Assembly (NCBI RefSeq): GCF_030704535.1
Contig: NC_081818.1
Location: forward strand, 19,845,001 to 19,909,000
Source: Vitis vinifera
Taxonomy: Eukaryota > Streptophyta > Magnoliopsida > Vitales > Vitaceae
Direction: 5' to 3'
Length of the DNA: 64,000 bases
Under the pieces are notes generated by a model. The model was not told where the DNA came from. It did not search any database and saw only the letters and a program-made list of their open reading frames with translations. Position numbers and translations under genes: made by a program. This document shows positions 23,031 to 34,920 of this stretch, piece after piece. Each line of letters opens with the position of its first letter. The stretch's first letter is position 1.

Positions 23031-24896
23031 GATCTATTTACGGATTTGAACCGGTCTTGAACTTTTCAAATCATCGATCGGATGGGCGAACCGTTAGAAC
23101 CAAATGATTCGTCATGAGCTAGATAATTCTCAACCCCATTTAAAATTTTCACCCACAGTCCCTCTTAACCCAAATTTATTTCCTTACCTATTCTAAATTC
23201 TTCACCATTTTGCTGCTCGGAGGTCCCTTAATGTGTCAGACCAGTCACCTAATTACCCCAAATCAGCACCCAAAAGGAAGACGAAACCAACAAAATTGAT
23301 GAAGACATATTAGCAAAGCTCCTCAGTCGACTCCCAAAACATAATCAATGATACCTTAGTTCACAGGTGAAGCAATCGAGACTAATCGGTGCAATGCAAC
23401 CAACAATTTCAAATAAGGGAAGTGCAAAGCACCTCTCAACCCACACCCAAATCTATCAACAAACCAAATTTTAATTCTCTTGTGGTATATTGCAGACTTT
23501 TCAAATTTTTTGATTCAAACAATGAACAAAAGCACATGAAAATTTTCGAATTCAAGTTGTTGCATTGCCATCCCAGTTCCCAAAATTAATTTTTAATATT
23601 TTAGCTCTAAAAAGGTTATATATATATATATACATTGGTTGAGAGAAGAGGAGTTGTTACAATGTGAAAGAGGTATTGTTGAAATTATTGAAAGAATCAA
23701 CTAGCTGATAGGGTCTCCCACATCTAAAGGTCTCTATTTTTCATCAAGTTATTCTGCTGTAATGGTTTTGACCACCTCCTACACAATCTATCAGGTTAAT
23801 TGCTTCACACCAACAATCGCCGGCCGCAACTTAAATAAATAATTATAAGAGCTGCCATGTTATAAGACTGGTTCTACTTATGTTCATTCTAACTTGCTGC
23901 TTAAGAAACTATCTTAACTAATCAAGCTGGACAAGAGCTTTAATTGGCCATTCAAATTTATGGAGCTGTGAAACTGTCCTCGCAAATAATCCACAGAAAA
24001 AACTCTGTTTCAAGATAGTCATGAACCTGAAACTGTTATTAGTGGTAATATGGAATTTAAGAGATTTTTTACAGTAACCATAGCATTGCTCAAACTCAAA
24101 TAGTAGTTGTATTCTTGAGCATTGAAATATATATATATATATATATATATTTCAAAAATTATGAAAATATATATATATATATATAAAAAGCATGCTTGAG
24201 CATTGAAATATATACTACTGCTAGCTGGCTCATGTTTAACTTCTCATAGTACATAGGAATGAGACCAGTTCCACAGCAAGTGGCCTATAGAAAAAGTAGT
24301 TTCTTGTTTGAAAGAAATACCCTGGCCGGCCTGACCCTGTCCTTATTTTATTTTCTAAAAAGTCAGAACTTATTAAACTGTACATTTTTTTATATGCGGA
24401 GACCAGGTAGCTAGGTCATTGGGATTCGAGGATACAATATCAATGGATATTGATGAACTCCTCTAATATTTCTTTTACTCTAGTATTAAAACATTAGAGA
24501 AGTTAACTGGTTATCAAAGAACTCCTCATCCACCTCCCTTGTTAGCACTTAACAACAAAATTGAAACTTACTGCACCATATTTAATTAATTCATTCATAT
24601 TTAAGTTCGTGGCGTTTATGGACACCGTCTATATGTAAATGATCATAAGTCATGCATGCCCGTCTCTTGCAATTTCAGATTTTCTAATCTCTCAACATAA
24701 GTGGTATGGAACACAAGTTTTACATTTGGCTAAGACTGAAGTGGTTTTCTATATAAAATATTTAAATGGTTATAGAAGTTAATGGGCTAAGACAAACTTT
24801 GAGGACTTGGTAATTTAGATCATTTGGCTTTTACTTGGATTTCAATAGTTAACACAAGACTATTTCAAAGCTCAAACATCTCATAGATTCTTCAGC
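23031..24896 (+). promoter_or_regulatory. GLP2 5' flank
   Basis: Homologous to the flanks of GLP1 and GLP5, but carries extra sequence. At 24550-24700 it has a segment shared only with GLP4, including CATGCATG at 24651-24658, an RY-type motif. TA microsatellites lie at 23620-23631 and 24120-24184. The first 120 bases match 35040-35150 upstream of GLP3. Confidence 0.5.
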
Positions 24897-24904
24897 TATA
24901 AATA
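24897..24904 (+). promoter_or_regulatory. TATA box of GLP2
   Basis: TATAAATA, 133 bases before the ATG at 25030. Confidence 0.8.
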
Positions 24905-25029
24905 GACAAACAACCCTCATAACGAATCCACAGCAAAAACAAGCTCTAGCCACCATAGCAGTTCATTGCGCTAGTAAATTCCTTGCTCTTTCCTCAAAGA
25001 AGGATTGCTTGAGAATACATTGCATAAAC

Positions 25030-25811
25030 ATGAAGAAGATGGTCATTAACACCCTCGCATGCATTGCACTCTCGGCTATGTCATTTTTCCTTGCCTCTGC
25101 CTCCGATCCTAGTCCTCTTCAGGACTTTTGTGTGGCTGTTAATGACACAAAGACCACTGGTATGATATTAATGTTTTTTCTCTAGTCTTGTTCCCTTGAT
25201 GATCAGATTTATTCTCTTTATCTATATATCAATGATTTCATGGCAGCACGGCCTAATGCATTTATGGCTTTGCAGTGTTTGTTAATGGGAAAGTCTGCAA
25301 GGATCCAAAGGTTGCGACAGCAAATGATTTCTTCTTTTCAGGGCTTCGGGTTCCTGGAAATACCTCAAACAAACTTGGGTCAATGGTCACACCCGCAAAT
25401 GTGGCTCAGATACCCGGACTCAACACGCTTGGCATTTCACTAGCTCGTGTTGATTATGCCCCATATGGTCTCAATCCTCCCCACACCCACCCCCGTGCCA
25501 CAGAGATACTGACCGTCCTGGAGGGAACACTTTATGTAGGCTTCGTGACCTCTAATCCCGACAACCGCCTCATCTCTAAGGTCCTTTACAAAGGAGATGT
25601 TTTCGTCTTCCCAGAGGGTCTCATTCACTTCCAGCTCAATGTGGGAAAAACAAAAGCAGTCGCCATTGCTGCATTGAGTAGCCAGAACCCTGGCGTGATC
25701 ACCATTGCCAATGCGGTATTTGGCTCAAAGCCAGCAATTTCAGCTGATGTTCTTACAAAGGCCTTCCAAGTGGACAAGAAGGTGGTTGACTATCTTCAAT
25801 CTCAGTTCTAG
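25030..25811 (+). CDS. Germin-like protein, copy 2 (GLP2)
   Basis: Intact two-exon gene: exons 25030-25159 and 25276-25811, GT-AG intron 25160-25275. The 221-residue product has the same signal peptide, Cys34/Cys51 pair, germin boxes and Mn ligands (His113, His115, Glu120, His161) as GLP1. Differences from GLP1 are Ile6 for Val, Leu77 for Val and Ser144 for Cys, so this copy has no unpaired cysteine in the mature chain. The codon corresponding to the GLP1 upstream ATG reads ATA, which fixes the start at 25030. The gene lies about 20 kb from GLP1 and 10 kb from the GLP3 pseudogene on the same strand. Nothing indicates loss of function. Confidence 0.95.
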
Positions 25812-25930
25812 ACTGACAACCACGCCGACTAGAATGACTCACCTATTCACATCTTGCTATTCATAAGATTAGATATCACTTATATGTATTCATTTCTGAA
25901 ATGTGTGACAATCATTTCTTTTCATATCCT

Positions 25931-25936
25931 AATAAA
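25931..25936 (+). terminator. Poly(A) signal of GLP2
   Basis: AATAAA 120 bases after the stop, conserved in all copies. Confidence 0.65.
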
Positions 25937-26716
25937 ATGAAGGTGTTTTTCATATACATACAATGTCTGAATTTCCTTGAGTACGATTACTTCATAGCCG
26001 TTGCTGCAAAACTGGCAAGGTACTTGTGTCCATTCCTATGTCATAAGCATTGGTGTTTTTTCTTTTCTTTCTTTTTAATTTATTTTTCAGATTGCGGAAG
26101 GTAAGCTTTTGTGGCACTTGATAATTTAATATGGCAATTAGGCTTAGTTCAGAGACAAAGTTGAGGTCAAATCTCTCTAGTTTGGTAAATCCATCCGAAG
26201 AGTTCATACATAAACTACATTTTTTAATATTAATGCAAATTGTTGGCCCATCATACAATATAGGATCACTTATAGCAGGCATGCCCGAGTGCTTCTCATC
26301 AATAAAATTGGTAAAAGTTCAAACACTAGCATATATATATACAAGCCGAACTCATTTAAATTCCCCATAATATGTATTATATATCCCTCCAAACTTTTTT
26401 TCTATTTCTTAATTATATATTCCAACTTCTGCTTTTCTATGTGAACAAGATGATGATGTTGAAACTGTAGAAACAATGCAGCATCAAAGAGGATAGGAAT
26501 ATTCTATAGAATTGTATTAACAGGTAAGCATAAATTTATATGCACAAGTTAATGCAGATATATACCAAAGGATTGAATAGTATGTACCAGAACAGTGGAG
26601 TGATATTGGGAGAGAATCTGGTCCATGACCATAGGCATAATGTGGGGGTCAAGTATCATTAACTGATATTCTCCTTTTTTATACCCCCGTAAGATGGAGC
26701 ATCGAAGATACTCTAA
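25937..26716 (+). repeat. GLP2 3' flank block and edge of copia A
   Basis: The 3' flank continues to about 26640 as in GLP3 and GLP4. The last 80 bases begin the copia A remnant, which is then interrupted by the nested copia element and resumes at 31313. Confidence 0.7.
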
Positions 26717-26721
26717 ACACC
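26717..26721 (+). repeat. Target-site duplication, left
   Basis: acacc, repeated at 31308-31312. The uninterrupted sequence is seen at the matching places near 43700 (aaaacaccaatgacac) and 37110 (aaagcaccaatgacac). Confidence 0.9.
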
Positions 26722-26924
26722 TGATAAGGGAGAATCATTTGATTCTCCATAAGATTTGCTATATAGAATAAATAACAACAATGTGATCCTAGAAAATAGG
26801 AAAGGTTTGAAATACAAATATTGAAAACATATCTACATATACTTACAGCTATACATTCAGATTTTATGGAACCGAATTGGGATATAGCAAATCTTATGGA
26901 GAATCAAATGATTCTCCCTTATCA
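26722..26924 (-). repeat. 3' LTR with fold-back end
   Basis: 203 bases. The outer 43 bases (26722-26764) are the exact reverse complement of the inner 43 (26882-26924). The 5' LTR instead has an unrelated 80-base segment (31074-31153) where this outer arm lies. The rest (26771-26924) matches 31154-31307. Confidence 0.88.
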
Positions 26925-27698
26925 CCCCCCTGCAAGGTGAGTGTGGGAGAAGGGATAACGTTGAGCTTGCTTTGGAAGAGAAAGAACTGAGGCTTGGTGA
27001 CACCTTTGGTCAATGAATCAGCAAGCTGTAGATGCGAAAGGATAAAATCAACTTTCAAAGTGCCATTAGCAACAAGTTCACGAACAAAGTGGTAGTCGAT
27101 CGCAATGTGTTTTGAGCGAGGGCGAGTAATCAGATTGACTGCCATAAAAATTGCACTTTGATTGTCACAAAGAATTTTAGGTGTTGTTGAGAGTGTAATA
27201 TGGAGGTCCCGAAGTAGTTGAACAGTCCAGGCAATATCAGCAATGGCAACAGCTAAAGAGCGATATTTTGCTTCGACACTTGATGGAGAGACAATGCTTT
27301 GCTTCTTAGAGGACTAAGAAACCAAATTGGTACCAAAAAAAATAGCGTAGCCAGTAGCCAGTAGTGGAACAACGTGTATCAGGACCGCCTGCCCAGTCTG
27401 CATCAGAGTAAGCAAGAATATCATGAGTGGATTGTTGATGGAGTTGAAGTCCATGATGAGGAGTGCCTTTGACATAGCGCAAAATGCGCTTGAGAGCACG
27501 AAAGTGGTCCTTAGTGGGAGCATGCATCAATTGGCAAATAGAATTCACATTGAAGGAGAGATCCGACCTGGTGATGGTCAAGTATTGAAGAGCACCTGCA
27601 AGTGAACGAAACGTAGTAGGATAAGAGAACAATTTTCCTTCAGTTGAGAGATGTTGACCGACAAAACAGGGTGTAGAAATAGGATTTGCATCAATCAT
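26894..27698 (-). pseudogene. Copia RNase H region
   Basis: Minus-strand frames at 27306-27698 and 26894-27145 give the linker ANPISTPC, the copia motif SLAGALQYLT, then YSDADWAGGPDTRCSTTGY of RNase H, then SKHIAIDYHFVRE and ADSLTKG at the end of pol. A short tandem repetition of agtagcc near 27347-27363 shifts the frame just after CSTTGY. The final stop lies inside the LTR. Confidence 0.85.
26925..26933 (-). promoter_or_regulatory. Polypurine tract
   Basis: GCAGGGGGG on the minus strand, directly before the 3' LTR; the expected plus-strand primer. Confidence 0.75.
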
Positions 27699-27707
27699 AG
27701 AAGCATG

Positions 27708-28788
27708 TTACAACAGATCAAGGGCATACTTCGTTTGATTAAGAAACAAACCCTTCTCATTAGCTTGCACTTCAACGCCAAGGAAATAAGGAAGATCACC
27801 CAAATCCTTCATGGAGAATTCCTTGGAAAGTCGAGTAATAAGGGTTTGAACCATAGAAGAATTACTTCTAGTTATGACCATGTCATCAACATAAAGAAGT
27901 AAATAAATAGTTCCAATTGAGGAGTGATAGACAAATAATGAAGAATCAGCCTGACTGGAAAGAAATCCAAGTTTGAGCAAAAAAAAGAGCTAAAACGATG
28001 AAACCAAGCTCGATGAGCTTGTTTCAACCCATAAAGAGCCCTTTTCAGGCGACAAACATGTTGAGGGAACTTTGGATATGTGTAACCAGACGGTTGTTCC
28101 ATATACACCTCTTCATTGAGAAAACCATGTAGAAAGGCGTTTTTAACATCTAGCTGATGTAAACACCATCCAAAAGTACAACCAATGACAAAATAATTTT
28201 GACTGTAGCAGGGCACACTACAGGACTAAATGTGTCACCAAAGTCAAGACCATGAATCTGAGAAAATCCTTGAGCCACAAGACGTGCCTTGTGATGCTTA
28301 ATGGATCCATCCGATTGAAGTTTGGTTTTGAAAATCCAGTGATAGGCCACTACATTGTGATTGTTAAGACGAGGTACAAGAACCCATGTATCATTTGTCT
28401 TCAAAGCTTGAATCTCATCATCCATAGCTGAGAGCCATTCAGGGTGTTTTGTAGTAGACTTAAAACCCCAAGGTTCTTTGAGAGCAAGAAGTGCTTGAAA
28501 AGTTTGAGAAGAAGACAAAACATTCATAACATGATATAACCATGGTTTGAATATACCAACTTTTCCTCTGGTAATCATTGGGTGGCTGGAAGTGGTCACA
28601 CAAGGAACGAAAAACACCGACGGTGGGAAAGTTGAGTCTGAAGCTACAAAATCCGAAAGGGGTTCCACAAAAATAAGACCTTGCAGATCAGGGAGAGGAT
28701 CTGAGGATAGGTGTGGAGAATCACTACAAGCCAAACATGGTGAACTCGAAAACGAATGAGAAGAACCAATATTAGAAGAACTAGACAC
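27708..28788 (-). pseudogene. Copia reverse transcriptase region
   Basis: Frames 28150-28788, 27872-28216 and 27708-27980 (minus) together cover copia reverse transcriptase. Visible parts are [57 protein letters not shown] and the catalytic YVDDM within [12 protein letters not shown]. Two frameshifts separate them. The N-terminal 100 residues or so are the variable integrase-RT linker. Confidence 0.88.
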
Positions 28789-28928
28789 ATGGTTCAGACA
28801 TTCAAAAAATGGGTATAGTCAATGTTGGTTTGTAAATTTTGTACAGAATCACCATGATAAGGAAAAGCACTTTCATAAAACTGCACATGTCGAGAAACAT
28901 AGACACGATGTGTCATTCAGTCGAGGCA

Positions 28929-29794
28929 TCAAAATCCTTTATGAAGTGTACTGTAACCTAAAAAGATACAAGAAGCAGATTTTGGAGACAATTTATTTGG
29001 TGAGTAATCTTTCAAATGAGGGAAGCAAAGACACCGAAAAGTGAGAAGCATAGAGTAATCTGGTTGCTTACCCAAAAAGAGCCCATAAGGAGTTTTGCCA
29101 TCAAGTAACGATGACGGGAGTCGGTTAATGAGAAAGACAGCAGTTGAGAAGGCCTCAACCCACAAAGAGAGCAGCACACGTGCATGGAATATAAGGGTAA
29201 GACCCGTTTCTGTGACATGGCGATGCTTGCGTTCGGAAATGCCATTTTGACTAGGAGTGTAAGGGCATGCCAAAAGGAGAACAATGCCACAATATTACAA
29301 GTGAGATTGAAATTTATTATTTGTAAATTCGGTTCCACCGTCACATTGAAAGGATTTGATTTTGGATGAAAATTGAGTCTCAATATAACGTTGTAAATGG
29401 AAGGTATAAAAAAAAAATCATATTTTTGTTTTAAAAGGAATATCCAACTAAATATGGTATAATCATCAATGAATACCGCATAGTATCTATATCCAGTAAA
29501 AGAGAGCACTGGTGACGAACCCCATAAATCATAGTGTAAGCAATCAAAAGGCATTGCACAACGTCCATCATTTAGAGAAAAAGGTAAACGATGGCTTTTG
29601 CCAAGTTTACAACCAAAACAAATTTCAGAATCAATGTTCACCCATTTATTACTACAAGAAATATATCCTAATCTAGAAAGAGAAGTGACAGTACGATAGT
29701 TGGGATGACCAAGGCGAGCATGCCACAAATGAACAGAGGCTCGTGGTGAAGGAGAAGTGATGGGCATAAGGGCATGATGACAACAATCCAACAC
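28929..29794 (-). pseudogene. Copia integrase region
   Basis: The GAG-pre-integrase segment HARLGHPNYRTV with CFGCKLGKSH is followed by the integrase core (YDLWGSSPVLSFTGYRYYAVFIDDYT). After a frameshift comes the C-terminal part with PYTPSQNGISERKHRH and the CIFLGYS end. A damaged stretch lies between about 29270 and 29450. Confidence 0.85.
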
Positions 29795-29946
29795 GTAGAG
29801 ACCATTTTCACATCTTCCAACTCCCAGTACGGTTCTTGTGACCTGATCCTGTATGGTAAAACCATAGGAAGAGAAGGTAACAAGACAATTATTGTTTGTA
29901 GTAAGTTGACTAATCGAAATAAGATTTTTCTTAATGCCAAGAACAA

Positions 29947-30229
29947 CTAAGACATTTGATAAAGAAGAGAACTAGACGGAATAAGAGATGAAATGGAATT
30001 AGTATGAGAAATTGCTAATGACTGACCATTTCCAACCATGACACGTTCATTACCAAAGTAGAGAGCTGGTTGATCCACAACCTCGGTGTCACTTGTCATA
30101 TGGGACGTTGCACCAGAATCAGGAAACCATTCAAATTCATTCAAGTCTTGAATCGAGCAGGCTGAAAAAGCTTCAGCAATATTAGCCGACTGCTTCTTCT
30201 TGAGTTTCAAGAAGCTTCAACAACGTTTG
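29947..30229 (-). pseudogene. Copia protease region
   Basis: Contains the aspartic protease motif DSGATSHM within WFPDSGATSHMTSD. The frame closes at 29947 before the integrase part. Confidence 0.85.
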
Positions 30230-31029
30230 GCTAGGTGTCCATCCTTGTCACACAACTGGTAGTGAACGGTGGATGAGGACTTCGAATTTGTTGAAGAGCT
30301 AGACGAAGTGGGAGGCCGATTCTTCCCTTTCTTAGCCCCTACAGATTTGGAAGTCTACTGCACATAATAAGCAGAGTTAGAAAACAAGTGGGAAATCGAC
30401 CTTTCAAAAATCTCATGACTCAAAGCTTTCGGAACAATCTCGGCAAAGGAGGGTAGCAGAAGCTGTGACATCATGGTGGTTGAGAAGATCTTGTAGTCGG
30501 GCCCCAATGCTCGTAAATACCAATGAACTTTATCTGTGTCGTCAATGGGACGACCGATCGCAGCCAATTGATCACAAAGACCTTTGAAGGTACGGGAAAA
30601 CTCAGCAATGGACTGAAAGCCGCGTTGCATTAGTTGGAGTTCATCCTTGAGTTGCAATTCACAAGTCTTCAACCGACTCGAGAATGAGACTTCAAGAGCG
30701 CACCAAGCCTCATGAGAATGAGGTAAACCCAATACTTCACTCATGGACTCCTTAGTAAAAGAAGAGTAGAGTAAACTAAAAAGCATCTAATTCGTATGTA
30801 GCCAAGAAGTGTACACTGGGTTTGACTTGATGGTGCCATCAGTGGCAAGAATTGTGGCTTAGGGAGCCCCGATGCTACCATCCAAATAGCCAAACAAATC
30901 TTGACTGGCTAACAGTGGAACAAACTGATTTTTCCACAATAAGTAATTTGAGGAAGTCGGTTTAATGATGAGCATATGCACCATTGTGTTAAGTGGAAGA
31001 GAAGGAGATGAAGAAGCCGAATCAGCCAT
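30230..31029 (-). pseudogene. Copia gag region
   Basis: Starts at ATG 31027-31029 (MADSASSSPSLPLNT) with the copia gag opening (SSNYLLWKNQF). A stop follows near 30858, then the UBN2 segment in 30355-30786. The zinc knuckle at 30220-30261 has lost its first cysteine (YQLCDKDGHLAKRC) and is followed at once by TGA, so both nucleic-acid binding and read-through into pol are lost. Confidence 0.85.
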
Positions 31030-31055
31030 GGTTAGAATCAAAGAAAAAAAACCTT

Positions 31056-31067
31056 GCTCTAATACCA
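31056..31067 (-). promoter_or_regulatory. Primer-binding site, initiator tRNA-Met type
   Basis: TGGTATTAGAGC on the minus strand, one base from the usual copia TGGTATCAGAGC, six bases from the 5' LTR. Confidence 0.85.
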
Positions 31068-31073
31068 TAAAGA

Positions 31074-31307
31074 TGTTTAAGAAACAATGTATAATGACTG
31101 AAATCCTCCTTGCAGTGTGCAAGAGATAACATCCAATATATATATATATATATAATAACAACAATGTGATCCTATAAAATAGGAAAGGTTTGAAATACAA
31201 ATATTGAAAACATATCTACATATATTTACAGCTATACATTCGGATTTTATGGAACCGAATTGGGATATAGCAAATCTTATGGAGAATCAAATGATTCTCC
31301 CTTATCA
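31074..31307 (-). repeat. 5' LTR of nested copia
   Basis: About 234 bases. In element sense it starts TGATAAGGG at 31307. The inner end is placed at 31074 by the TG/CA rule and its nearness to the primer-binding site. It includes a TA run at about 31138-31154. Confidence 0.8.
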
Positions 31308-31312
31308 ACACC
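31308..31312 (+). repeat. Target-site duplication, right
   Basis: acacc, the partner of 26717-26721. Confidence 0.9.
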
Positions 31313-32740
31313 AATGACACAATGATATTCTATTGCATCTGTGAGAAATGAACTATCATAAGGGAGGAGATGTTCCATGATGGACATAGGAGTGACAATC
31401 TCTTTAGCACTAACCATATTTATTGACGTCCATTTGATGAAGGGACCAACCATGGCTAAGTACAATGGAAAGAACTGCTCGAATGGTAGTTGGTTCAACT
31501 ACCAGGTTGAATGTGTCATGATAATCAATGCTAAGTTGTTGGTGAAAGTCTTTTGCAACAAGTCGTGCCTTATAACAAGATACACTCCCATTAAGATTCA
31601 GTTTTACTCGGAAAATCTACTTGTAACCAACGATATTTTGTTATGGATAAGGTGGAACAAGCTCTCATTTTTCATTTATTGTAAGAGCATTAAGCTCATC
31701 AATCATTGTTGCACGCCAATTTGGATCACAAAGGGCAATTGTGGGAATTAAGGGTTCAAGGGGTCCATGTAAAGGATGTTTAGTTGTGGTATGGAATTGT
31801 TTAGGCTTAAAAATATTATTCTAAAAGTGAGTAGTCATGGGGTGAGTACAGTGAAGGATAGAAGGCAATTGGGTTGGGTTAGGTAAAAGGGAAGGAGAAT
31901 CAGGAGTAGGGTTAATGTCTCCACAAGAATCCAAAGTAGAGGACATACCTGATTGTGAGCCATAGAATGGAGAGACTACTTCAATATTGGATGAGGTGGT
32001 ACTAAGTGGTAGTGATATGGACAAAGAGGATTTAAAAGGGTGAGAATGAGGAACTAAGAAGGGTGTAGCACTTAGAGAGTCAAGAGAAAGAGAGAAGAGG
32101 ATGACCATTGTTGGAAATCGGAGGTAGTAGGTTGCATGGAGTTATCCTTAAAGAATAGAAAGGCATCTTCAACAAATCGAACATGATAAGAAAGGTATAT
32201 TTTATTAGTGGAGAGGTCAAGACATTTATATGCACTCTAAGTTGTGGAATACCTTAGAATGACACAAGGTTTATATCTTTGGTCTAACTTGTGTTGAGCA
32301 TATGGGCATAGCCAAGGGTAAAGAGAGACGACCAAATGTTTTGAGTTTAGTGTAATTTGGTGGGGTATGAAAGAGAGCTTCAAATGGGGATTGGGAGTGA
32401 AGGATTCAGGTGGGCATTGGTTTAATGAGATATGTAGTTGTGTGAGAAGCAAATGGCCATTTAGAGAGAAGAATTAAGGCTTCATGCATGCAACAAGGTT
32501 AAGCCTATCTCAACAATATGTTGATGTCATCATTTACATGGGCCATTGTGTTGAGGTGTATAAGGAGGGGCAGTGAGATGTTGAACACCATTGATTTGGA
32601 AGGAGTTTGTGAGTTTGTGATATCCTCCGCCCAAGTCAAAGTAGCGAGAGAGTCACGAGCTTGGTATCAAAATAGCATTCAACAGTTGCTTTGAATTTGT
32701 GATATCCTTTGCCCAAGTATTAGTTTGCATGATTGGTTTA
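31313..32740 (-). pseudogene. Copia A remnant
   Basis: Minus-strand reading gives the RNase H linker (MEHLLPYDSSFLTDAIEYHCVIG), a start of reverse transcriptase, the variable linker (frame 31821-32108) and the integrase C-terminus (frame 32237-32452, YPWLCPYAQHKLDQRYKPCVILRYS). Most of the reverse-transcriptase palm is missing between the linker and its N-terminal part. The same loss occurs in the copies at 36927 and 43641. It is strongly degraded by stops. Confidence 0.8.
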
Positions 32741-33704
32741 GCAATTTAATCGATCAATTTAGCTTGATAATGATAATTTTGTATGTCATACAAAAGTCAT
32801 CTTAAGTAATTAAGACTTTATTTCTTAAATTTAAATTTTATTAAAGTTGATGTATTAAATTAATCCCATTAAGAAATGTGACTTTATTAGTACATATCAT
32901 AAAAAGGTCTCATTACCAAGGAGTTGTCAATACTAAAATCCATTTACTATCCAACATTAATGCTTAAAAGAATCTTTAATTTTTAATACACTACAACTAA
33001 TCTAACTTTACTTTGTCCACACCCATGGTTTTTAGTATGGTTGCAACTTGATTAGGATTTTCACCACAAGAAAATGAAGATACTGTCCCATGACTTTAAT
33101 CTTAGTAAGCGTCAATAAAATCCATAACTAAAGAGAGGATGTGATGTGCTTAAAATAAGTCATTTCTATAAGTCTTCGTAGAGCCAAAATTTGGTGGGCC
33201 ATTGTGTATAGTCATTATCATAGCAGGTATATAATCTAAAGACGTGATTTATAGTTGTGGTTTCTCTTTTGAACACAATTGTAGCCCATTGTGGGCGCCT
33301 TTATTTTCTATAGAGGATATCATGGTTATGTTTGGTAATTGTTTTTGAAAACAATTTTTGAGAACAATTTTTTAAAAACTATTCTTTGATGTTTGTAGGA
33401 ACTTGAAATATTTATGTTTTAAAAATAATTTTTATTTTCAATGTTTTATTTTTAATTATTTTACATGTTTGTATAATTATTTTAAAAATAAATGAAAACA
33501 ATAAAAAAAACCAACTAAAAAATGTTCTCTGAAAACATCCTGTTTTTTATTTTTAAGAATAAAAAATAAAAAAACAGTTTCTAGTACTTAGCAAACATGT
33601 TTTTTTTTTTTTTTTTTTTTTTTTTTGTAGAGTAGAAAACTATTCTTGAATACAATTGCAAAACAGGTTTTATGGATTCAGTTTTTCTATTTGCTATCAT
33701 AACT
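32741..33704 (+). repeat. Block beta
   Basis: Copy of 1801-2802 with a T run at about 33600-33626. Noncoding. Confidence 0.75.
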
Positions 33705-34920
33705 CATGAGGCTTATATTAAAAAGAATGCATATTATTACCCTAATTTTGACACCGTAATAGCTTCTTGAGAGCTCTATCTATGATATGCCAAACCTAGA
33801 GGCCAAGGACGCCACGATTACTTCACTTATCAAACTAAAACCAAAACTAAAAGAAAATATCTCAAACATTTCAATTAAAAATAAATAATAAATAAAATAA
33901 AATAAAAAAACTCTCTAAATCTTAACAAAGAGAGTCATAAGTCAAGAATCACAAATAATCAACTATACTAAATTTATTTCTAAAGAAGCACCCTTCTTAT
34001 CCCGAACTTTCCTCACTAATGTCACTTATACCTAGAAAGGGGAATAATAGATAAAAGGGTGAGTTCAACAGCTTAGTAAAGAAAAAATAGTTTAATAAGG
34101 AGGATCATGTACAATACATGATTAAATCATGAGAGATATCACACTTTATTAAAAAAAATTAAAAAATCAATTAGCAAGTAAGCTCATTTAATTCAATAAT
34201 TTAATTAATTTTTTTTGGAAAATTGACCACTTTCAATTTAAATATAAAACCAAATAATATACTTTACATAATTAATTCATATTTAAAAGAATTTTATAAA
34301 CAAACATTTAATTTAGTCCACTAACAATGTACCTAAATATTGGGACTTACATTAGGTGACTAGCTTCAAAATATTCCTCTTCCAAAATATAGAAAGTTAT
34401 TTTTAAAAATATAAAAATAAGTTAAAAATATTTCAGTTTCCAAGTGTTTTGTTTTACAAAATATCAAAAAGCAATTTTTAAAAACTATTACCAAAAATCA
34501 TTTTTGAAAATACTTTCAAACAAATTCTTAATTTCCTAATTAACATAATCTAATGCTCAGCTATGTATTACTTAATTTAACGTTCAAATTTCTTACTATT
34601 CAATGGAGAAGATTTATTTAGAGCCAAGTTAATTAATTGAAAATTTTACATCCAAAATCTGGGTCACCATATATTCTTTGGTTGCTAGAGATGTCATTAT
34701 AAACAATTCTTATTCTTTTGGTCTCCAAATAATGGAGTCCATATTGGTGAAGCAAAGAATTCCATTGCCACCAGCATTACCAATATCACTCGCTTTCACT
34801 CCAAGAACTTTTGGCACCATTGCACCTTCGTGGCGCTTTCAAGTATTTCATCTTATAGGACCTAGTGTATGTTATAAGGGCATTTAACTCAATTTTGCCT
34901 AAGTTCTTATAAAGAATGGA
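33705..34920 (+). repeat. Block alpha
   Basis: Copy of 1-1247 with scattered changes and small indels. The small frame at 34678-34887 has a different 3' half from its relative at 995, arguing against coding function. Confidence 0.75.

Larger units (their letters stand above)
26722..31307 (-). mobile_element. Nested Ty1/copia retrotransposon, 4.6 kb
   Basis: Bounded by an ACACC target-site duplication. In element sense (minus strand) it has 5' LTR 31074-31307, primer-binding site 31056-31067, gag, protease, integrase, reverse transcriptase and RNase H in copia order, polypurine tract 26925-26933, and 3' LTR 26722-26924. Several stops and frameshifts make it non-autonomous. The shared 154-base LTR core (26771-26924 against 31154-31307) shows three differences, so insertion is not very old. 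It is inserted into the copia A remnant of the GLP2 module, and the other modules keep the empty site. Confidence 0.92.

Noticed and set aside
24120..24184. Possible CRISPR-like or satellite array
   Set aside because: Only interrupted TA dinucleotide runs; no spacer-repeat structure.
26722..26924. A MITE with 43-base terminal inverted repeats
   Set aside because: Considered because of the perfect inverted ends. However, the right 154 bases match the copia 5' LTR, a polypurine tract abuts it, and the ACACC duplication encloses the whole 4.6 kb element rather than this 203-base piece.
28547..28759. 70-codon plus frame
   Set aside because: Antisense to the copia integrase-RT linker.
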